A stretch of DNA of 9,743 bases, from contig NZ_JBMNPQ010000054.1 of the NCBI RefSeq assembly GCF_050943655.1, forward strand, positions 1 through 9,743, read 5' to 3'. The notes under the pieces were generated by a model. That model worked only from the letters and a program-made list of their open reading frames with translations. It did no database searches and was not told the DNA's origin. The position numbers and the translations under genes were made by a program. This document shows positions 6,371 to 9,743 of this stretch, piece by piece. The DNA is from Peptoniphilus_A sp050943655. GTDB lineage: Bacteria > Bacillota > Clostridia > Tissierellales > Peptoniphilaceae. Each line of letters begins with the position of its first letter. The first letter of the stretch is position 1.

Positions 6371-6402
6371 ATACCCCCACTACTTTTAAGCAGTGAGGGT
6401 AT
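6371..6402 (-). terminator. Hairpin between flavin reductase and SDR genes
   Basis: ATACCC (6371-6376) pairs with GGGTAT (6397-6402), and the stem continues inward with two mismatches around CACT/AGTG. It begins 8 bases after the flavin reductase stop and lies about 24 bases before the SDR ATG. On the minus strand the following TATTGTATAA is not a clean T run, so it may be a partial terminator or RNA-stabilising hairpin that lets some transcription reach the SDR gene. Confidence 0.5.
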
Positions 6403-6410
6403 CTAATAAT

Positions 6411-6974
6411 TTATCTTAGTTGTAATCCATCCTTATATGCTTCTCCAACTCTTCCGTTAACTTTGTAATAACCTCTAGTGTATGGATCAAAGGCAATTGC
6501 TTCTACTGCATCGATGTCGACTTGTCCATCTTTTAGGCAGTTTTCTTCCACAGACACGCGCGCAATTTTTCCGATTACGCCGATTCCGTTTTTATCAGAT
6601 TGATATTCTTCGAATTCGCATTCCAATGCTATTGGAAATTCGTTAATTACTGGCGCATCAACTACTTGTGATTTTTCATAAGTTAGGCCAGATTTTTCAA
6701 ATTTGTCTTTAACCTTGTTGCCGCTAACTACTCCAAAAAAGTCTGCTTCTGTAGAGTGTTTTGCATCGGCAAAGTGAACTACAAAGGCCTTTTTGTTTTT
6801 AATGTTTTGTACAGTCTTGCTGTCTGCTGAAAGGTTAAGTGCAACTCTATCCATGTCGAGCATTGTTCCCCAAGCTGCGTTCATTGCATTTACTGAACCA
6901 TCTTCGTTAAATGTTGAGATGATTAAAACTGGCATTGGGAAAAGTGGTGATTTAGCTTTTATTTCTTTTTTCAT
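6411..6974 (-). CDS. Flavin reductase-like FMN-binding protein
   Basis: The 187-residue protein matches the FMN-binding split-barrel fold of the flavin reductase/flavoredoxin family (Pfam Flavin_Reduct). The early LFPMPVLIIST (11-21) and the NAMNAAWG segment (29-36), where family members contact FMN, are followed by VALNLSADSKT-N-I (typical of the barrel) and an E-C-E-F-E strand. The C-terminal FDPYTRGYY-V-GRVGEAY region also looks like flavoredoxin-type members. Such proteins bind FMN and move electrons between NAD(P)H or another donor and free flavin or a partner protein; the partner here is unknown. The start is the ATG at 6974, because the frame's earlier ATG at 6986 lies in the Shine-Dalgarno sequence ATGGAGGATATT. 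It lies 32 bases after the 2-hydroxyacid dehydrogenase stop and is probably cotranscribed with it. Confidence 0.85.
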   Translation of the reverse strand: MKKEIKAKSPLFPMPVLIISTFNEDGSVNAMNAAWGTMLDMDRVALNLSADSKTVQNIKNKKAFVVHFADAKHSTEADFFGVVSGNKVKDKFEKSGLTYEKSQVVDAPVINEFPIALECEFEEYQSDKNGIGVIGKIARVSVEENCLKDGQVDIDAVEAIAFDPYTRGYYKVNGRVGEAYKDGLQLR

Positions 6975-7006
6975 AATATCCTCCATTTATTCATTTTGTT
7001 ATAATT

Positions 7007-7966
7007 TTAATATTTTAGTCCGTAGTTTATTGTGTTTATTAATTCTCTTCCGTTTTTGTATCTTTCTAGATTTTCTTTAAATATATCCATAGCTCTTGTG
7101 AAGTAATTTGGCGTCGTTCCTGCATTGTGAGGCGTCATTAATAGGTTATCTATCTTCCAAAGTTTTGAGTCCTCTGGCACAGGTTCTTTTGGAAAAACAT
7201 CTAGATAAGCTCCGCGAATTTTTTTATTTAAAAGGGCCTCTATTAGATCATCTTGAACAATAAGGTCTCCTCTGCCAACATTTATAAACACTGCGTCTTC
7301 ATCCATAAGTTCAAATTTTCTTTTGTCAAACATTCCGCGAGTTTTTTCTGTTGACGGAACGACACTTACTACGTAGTCGAATCCTTTGAGATGCTCTTCT
7401 AAGTCATCTGTTTTATAAATTTCATCGAAGTTATCTGGTACATTTCCGTCTGGGTGATTTCTCACTCCGCACACATTCATGTCAAAGGCTCTTGCTCTTC
7501 TTGCGATTTCTTTTCCTATTGCGCCCGTTCCAATAATGAGTAGATTTTTCCCAGTGAGCTCTCCAACAGAAATGTCGCCATCGTAAATCTTCTTCTCTTG
7601 GTTTTTTAGAGCAGTTATTAGGTTTCTTGAGAACATAATCATTGCTCCAAGTACCTGCTCCGAAATATTTTTTGCGTGCACGCCACTTGTGTTAGTTAAG
7701 ATTATGCCTCTTTTTTCCATGTACTCCAATGGATAAAAGTCGACTCCAGCGGAGTATGAAAAAATCCACTTAACTTTGTCCAACTTTTCGAGATCTTCTT
7801 CGTCGATTCTGCCTTCGTTTATTATTATTTCAATTTCATCCTTATCATCTGCCATAGATTTGATGTCCGGATAAATTTTCCACTCCTCATCCGAAAGCTT
7901 TTGCGGAAGAATCTCTTCTATATCGTGAATTTTTAAAAAACTATCATTGGTCCTTATCGCTATCAT
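7007..7966 (-). CDS. D-isomer-specific 2-hydroxyacid dehydrogenase
   Basis: This 319-residue cytoplasmic enzyme interconverts 2-keto acids and D-2-hydroxy acids with a nicotinamide cofactor. The Rossmann motif IIGTGAIG lies at 144-151. The catalytic triad is visible as Arg232 in NVGRGDLI, Glu261 in KEPVP and His280 in TPHNAG. After the second Rossmann strand the sequence is VRNHPDG, with Arg169 where NAD-specific enzymes have Asp. As in glyoxylate/hydroxypyruvate reductase-like members, this suggests NADP(H) use, an inference. N-terminal substrate-domain marker YSAGVD (71-76) is present. Length is normal for the family. The start is fixed by AAGGGAGGCGTAT before the ATG. It lies between the nitroreductase remnant (56 bases upstream) and the flavin reductase gene. 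The substrate cannot be told from sequence; lactate, glyoxylate, hydroxypyruvate or a branched keto acid are all possible. Confidence 0.9.
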   Translation of the reverse strand: MIAIRTNDSFLKIHDIEEILPQKLSDEEWKIYPDIKSMADDKDEIEIIINEGRIDEEDLEKLDKVKWIFSYSAGVDFYPLEYMEKRGIILTNTSGVHAKNISEQVLGAMIMFSRNLITALKNQEKKIYDGDISVGELTGKNLLIIGTGAIGKEIARRARAFDMNVCGVRNHPDGNVPDNFDEIYKTDDLEEHLKGFDYVVSVVPSTEKTRGMFDKRKFELMDEDAVFINVGRGDLIVQDDLIEALLNKKIRGAYLDVFPKEPVPEDSKLWKIDNLLMTPHNAGTTPNYFTRAMDIFKENLERYKNGRELINTINYGLKY

Positions 7967-7985
7967 ATACGCCTCCCTTTTTATT

Positions 7986-8007
7986 TTTAAAGTTTGTAAG
8001 CTTTAAA
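7986..8007. repeat. AT-rich inverted repeat before the dehydrogenase gene
   Basis: TTTAAAG (7986-7992) and CTTTAAA (8001-8007) are exact reverse complements, eight bases apart, in the 56-base gap between the nitroreductase stop and the dehydrogenase start. It could be an operator or a weak hairpin; a TTGATA about 17 bases before a TTAAAA on the minus strand overlaps it and might be a poor promoter. Confidence 0.3.
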
Positions 8008-8022
8008 TATCAAATTATTTTG

Positions 8023-8739
8023 TTATAACTTGAAGCCGTTTTTTCTTGCAATATCTAGAAGCATTGCCCTCTTAGGAAGTTTAAAGTTATTAATCTTTAC
8101 AACTTGGTCTGTAAATGAGTCCACTCTGCTGTTTTTTTCGCGATGTGCGTAGTATTCTTTCATCTTTTCGTCGTAGTCCTTTAAGGCTTCTAGATAATTT
8201 TCTTCTTTCTTGTAAGAGTTTTCAAAAACTCTATATTCTTTTGGCATTCTAGGTTTTATCTCTGGATCATCGTCTGGATATCCAAATCCGTAGCCGAGTA
8301 CTGGAAGAGTTAGCTCTGGCAAGTCCAAAATCTCTATCATTTTTTCTGCATCATTTAGTACAGAACCTAAAAACATTCCACCAAGTCCAAGAGACTCGAC
8401 AAGGTTATTTGTGTTTTGTGCCATTAAGATTGTGTCTGAGAAAGCTTGGAAGAAGTTATCCACGTCACTTTCTGGATTTAATTCTCCAGCCTTTTCTTCG
8501 TAAATCTTTCTATTTCTATACATGTCGAGCACAAAAATAAATAGGTGAGGTGCAGCTGCTATATAGTCTTGGTAGCAAAGCTCTGCGATTTGTTTTTTCT
8601 TCTCTTCGTCTGTTACAACGATTATGCTTGACTGTTGCATGCCGACGCTTGATGCTGTCCTAAGCGCACCTGAGACAATTTTGTCAAAAGTCTCTTTATC
8701 AACTTCTTTATCTTTAAACTTTCTAATCGTTCTGTGATT
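8023..8739 (-). pseudogene. Nitroreductase gene lacking its 5' end
   Basis: In the frame of the ATG at 8640 the reading frame stays open upstream to about 8739. It encodes NHRTIRKFKDKEVDK before the ATG, the hallmark N-terminus of FMN-dependent nitroreductases (HRSIR-F, whose Arg residues contact FMN phosphate). So the natural protein began a few codons further upstream, but TGA TGA now precedes AAT-CAC with no start codon or ribosome binding site. The rest is intact: ALRTASSVGMQQSS, the GLG-MFLGS segment, a GYGFGYPDDDPEIKPRMP motif and a C-terminus ending FKL. Together about 239 residues remain, close to the usual 245-250 for NfsA/NfrA-like members. The ATG at 8640 has no ribosome binding site, and a product starting there would lack the FMN-binding N-terminus. 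It overlaps by 19 bases the run-on frame of the broken upstream oxidoreductase. Probably inactive. Confidence 0.75.
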
Positions 8740-9224
8740 TCATCAATAGAAAGGAAGTCTCTAGAATCGTGCATATATTCTTTTCCTGGAATATCTAGTG
8801 GCATATAATTTTGTCCAGTGCCTATGACAAACTTCTTAGCAGTGTAAGTTTCGCCGCCGACTTCGACAGTGTTTTTGTCCTTAAAGACTGCATCTCCTCT
8901 AATAACATCAATGTCAAATTTTTCGAAGATTCCTGCCATTGCATCTGGAAGAGCTCCAATAACTTTTTTCTTATACTGCATTAAGCTTTTCCAATCAAGC
9001 TCTGGTTCTTGTTTAAGTCCAATACCTTTGTAGCGGTTCATGGCACCTTTAAGTTCAAAAGGTGAGTCCAACAAAATCTTTGCATCGCAACCGTAGTTTG
9101 TACAAGTACCACCCAAAAGCTCTTTTTCAACTATAGCAACGCTCTTTCCAGCTTGTTTAAGAAGTAGAGCACCATGTCAGCATGCGTGTCCACTTCCAAT
9201 AAATATCACATCATAATCTTTCAT
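8736..9224 (-). pseudogene. Truncated pyridine nucleotide-disulfide oxidoreductase with internal stop
   Basis: The gene began at the ATG at 9224, preceded by AAGGAGGAAATT. It encodes MKDYDVIFIGSGHAC, then an in-frame TGA at 9177-9179 (codon 16), then HGALLLKQAGKSVAIVEKE. The redox-active disulfide motif GGTCTNYGC (Cys41, Cys46) and the GTG-Q-Y-PLDIPGKEYMHDS FAD-domain end are intact. This is the FAD-domain part of a dihydrolipoamide-dehydrogenase-like flavoenzyme of about 440-460 residues. After SRDFLSIDE near 8740 the homology stops; the NAD-binding and dimer domains are missing, and the frame runs on in nitroreductase DNA to a TAA at 8622-8624. Relatives, as I recall them, have Trp after GSGHA-x, so TGG to TGA is the simplest reading of the stop. 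A TTG at 9116 could restart translation but would lose the FAD-binding start. Almost certainly non-functional. Confidence 0.8.
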
Positions 9225-9251
9225 AATTTCCTCCTTATAAATTTTGCTCTA

Positions 9252-9264
9252 TCGCATATCGCGA
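9252..9264. promoter_or_regulatory. Near-palindrome upstream of the broken oxidoreductase gene
   Basis: TCGCATATCGCGA is an imperfect palindrome (TCGC/GCGA arms) in otherwise extremely AT-rich DNA, about 28 bases before the ATG at 9224. Its place between likely promoter and start would suit a repressor operator. No clear -35/-10 pair is visible. Confidence 0.3.
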
Positions 9265-9370
9265 AAATTTTAAAATATCTATTAAATATTTATGTAAAAT
9301 TCATATTCTCAAAATGCCTCTAAGAAATTTATACACTAAAAGATGGACGAGTAAACAAATGCGCATAAAT

Positions 9371-9399
9371 AAAAAAGAGCGACAGAATATCCATCGCTC
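9371..9399 (-). terminator. Terminator closing the right-edge minus-strand unit
   Basis: GAGCGA (9377-9382) pairs perfectly with TCGCTC (9394-9399). On the minus strand it is followed by six T residues (A run 9371-9376). It ends transcripts from the right edge of the window before the oxidoreductase gene at 9224. Another T-rich tract on the plus-strand side means it could also act in that direction. Confidence 0.8.
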
Positions 9400-9431
9400 A
9401 AATTATTTTTCGTATTATATTTTCTAAAGAA

Positions 9432-9518
9432 TTAATATTTACTTATTCTTCTTATTCCTGTAATGATTTTAAAAAATCCATTATTTTTTCGCATTAAAAT
9501 GGGGCGTGTCGGATACAT
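9432..9518 (-). pseudogene. Remnant resembling the N-terminus of an AAA_14-type ATPase
   Basis: A 28-codon frame from an ATG at 9518 to a TAA at 9432 encodes a peptide ending FFKIITGIRRISKY. ATP-binding proteins of the AAA_14/DUF4143 group begin with R-x-x-Y/I-L-x-K, then K-[IV]-[IV]-T-G-[IV]-R-R-x-G-K-S, the Walker A motif. Here the Walker residues are degraded (ISKY for x-GKS) and a stop follows at once, as expected of a decayed gene start. The same frame is open further upstream, back to the stop of the 9591-9743 gene. The ribosome binding site is poor (AAGG, 12 bases away). The resemblance is short and the call is tentative. Confidence 0.35.
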
Positions 9519-9590
9519 ATAACAATCATGCCTTAAATTTTGAATTATTTTTTGAAATTTTGCATAAATATGATCTTTAAATTTAAAAGC

Positions 9591-9743
9591 CTATGCTAAT
9601 GACATCAATACCACCTTCTCCACATGGCTCGATTGCTCCAGATTGATGTCAAAAGTCCGCCGGATTGAGCCGTTCGTTCGCGGGAATATATCAAAGACTT
9701 TTTTGACCTCAAAATAGCCATTTTTCGACCACGCTCGTATGCG
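9591..9743 (-). CDS. C-terminal end of a TrmA/RlmD-like RNA (uracil-5-)-methyltransferase (partial)
   Basis: Fifty codons, open to the window edge, end at a TAG at 9591-9593. The peptide contains FDIFPRT and, after about 14 residues, SSHVEKVVLMS. TrmA/RlmD-type SAM-dependent tRNA or rRNA uracil-5 methyltransferases end in D-x-F-P-x-T-x-H-x-E-x-V-x-L, where the Glu is the base that completes catalysis. The extra segment between FPRT and SSHVE is unusual. Base composition differs from the rest: about 69 of 150 bases are G or C by hand count, and all five visible Arg codons are CGN, whereas neighbouring genes use mostly AGA. This suggests recent acquisition. The 5' part lies outside the window, so the family call rests on the C-terminal motif only. 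Confidence 0.5.
   Translation of the reverse strand, partial: RIRAWSKNGYFEVKKVFDIFPRTNGSIRRTFDINLEQSSHVEKVVLMSLA
9600..9651. repeat. Perfect 10-bp inverted repeat in the methyltransferase 3' end
   Basis: TGACATCAAT (9600-9609) and ATTGATGTCA (9642-9651) are exact reverse complements separated by 32 bases, inside the coding region just before its stop. It could form a long-loop hairpin in the mRNA or mark a protein-binding or recombination site. No T run follows, so it is not an ordinary terminator. Confidence 0.6.

Noticed and set aside
6348..6380. GTG start at 6380 for the SDR gene
   Set aside because: It lies inside the 6371-6402 hairpin and has no ribosome binding site, while the ATG at 6347 follows AAAGGAGG.
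6793..7080. Plus-strand frame spanning the flavin reductase start and dehydrogenase end
   Set aside because: It runs antisense through two real genes and their gap and has no ribosome binding site.
9141..9179. Selenocysteine insertion at the TGA codon
   Set aside because: The downstream stem is short, lacks a recognisable SECIS apical loop, and the gene is also truncated, so a nonsense mutation is far more likely. It is kept as a finding to check.

Overview
The window is about 9.7 kb of AT-rich DNA. It has strong AGGAGG-type ribosome binding sites, AGA-dominated arginine codons, U-tract terminators, an SLH-anchored surface protein and a cluster of redox enzymes. This fits a low-GC anaerobic Gram-positive bacterium. 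My best guess is a Tissierellia or Clostridia relative such as the Anaerococcus/Peptoniphilus group, inferred from style and not proven. Stop codons are TAA, TAG and TGA, so the standard code applies.

Left part (1-1640): about 570 bases without a gene hold three DnaA-box-like 9-mers and a decayed repeat with a period near 50 bp. Next come a small membrane protein of the YvlD/phage-holin-like type (minus strand), a stand-alone NIF3-insert/CutA-like protein (plus strand), and tRNA-Arg(CCT) on the minus strand with its own promoter and terminator. The tRNA promoter lies back to back with the promoter of the next gene.

Middle part (1636-5362): an M18 zinc aminopeptidase is followed by a large secreted protein. 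That protein carries three SLH domains, a calcineurin-like metallophosphoesterase domain, a fibronectin-III-like domain and an acidic tail. Each gene has its own terminator.

Right part (5454-9224, all minus strand): five consecutive redox genes. In transcription order they are a flavin-dependent pyridine nucleotide-disulfide oxidoreductase (broken), a nitroreductase (5' end lost), a D-2-hydroxyacid dehydrogenase, a flavin reductase-like protein and a membrane-anchored short-chain dehydrogenase. The first two are joined at a deletion-like scar near 8740, which removes the C-terminal two thirds of one and the start of the other. The first also has a TGA at codon 16 where the family is expected to have Trp.

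Right edge (9371-9743, minus strand): the C-terminal end of a TrmA/RlmD-like RNA methyltransferase gene, with clearly higher GC and CGN arginine codons, suggesting foreign origin. It is followed by a short remnant resembling the N-terminus of an AAA_14-type ATPase, and then a good terminator.

I found no CRISPR array, insertion sequence or complete new defence-type system. The most unusual items are the broken oxidoreductase/nitroreductase junction, the SLH-phosphoesterase architecture, the DnaA-box/repeat region and the compositionally foreign right edge.
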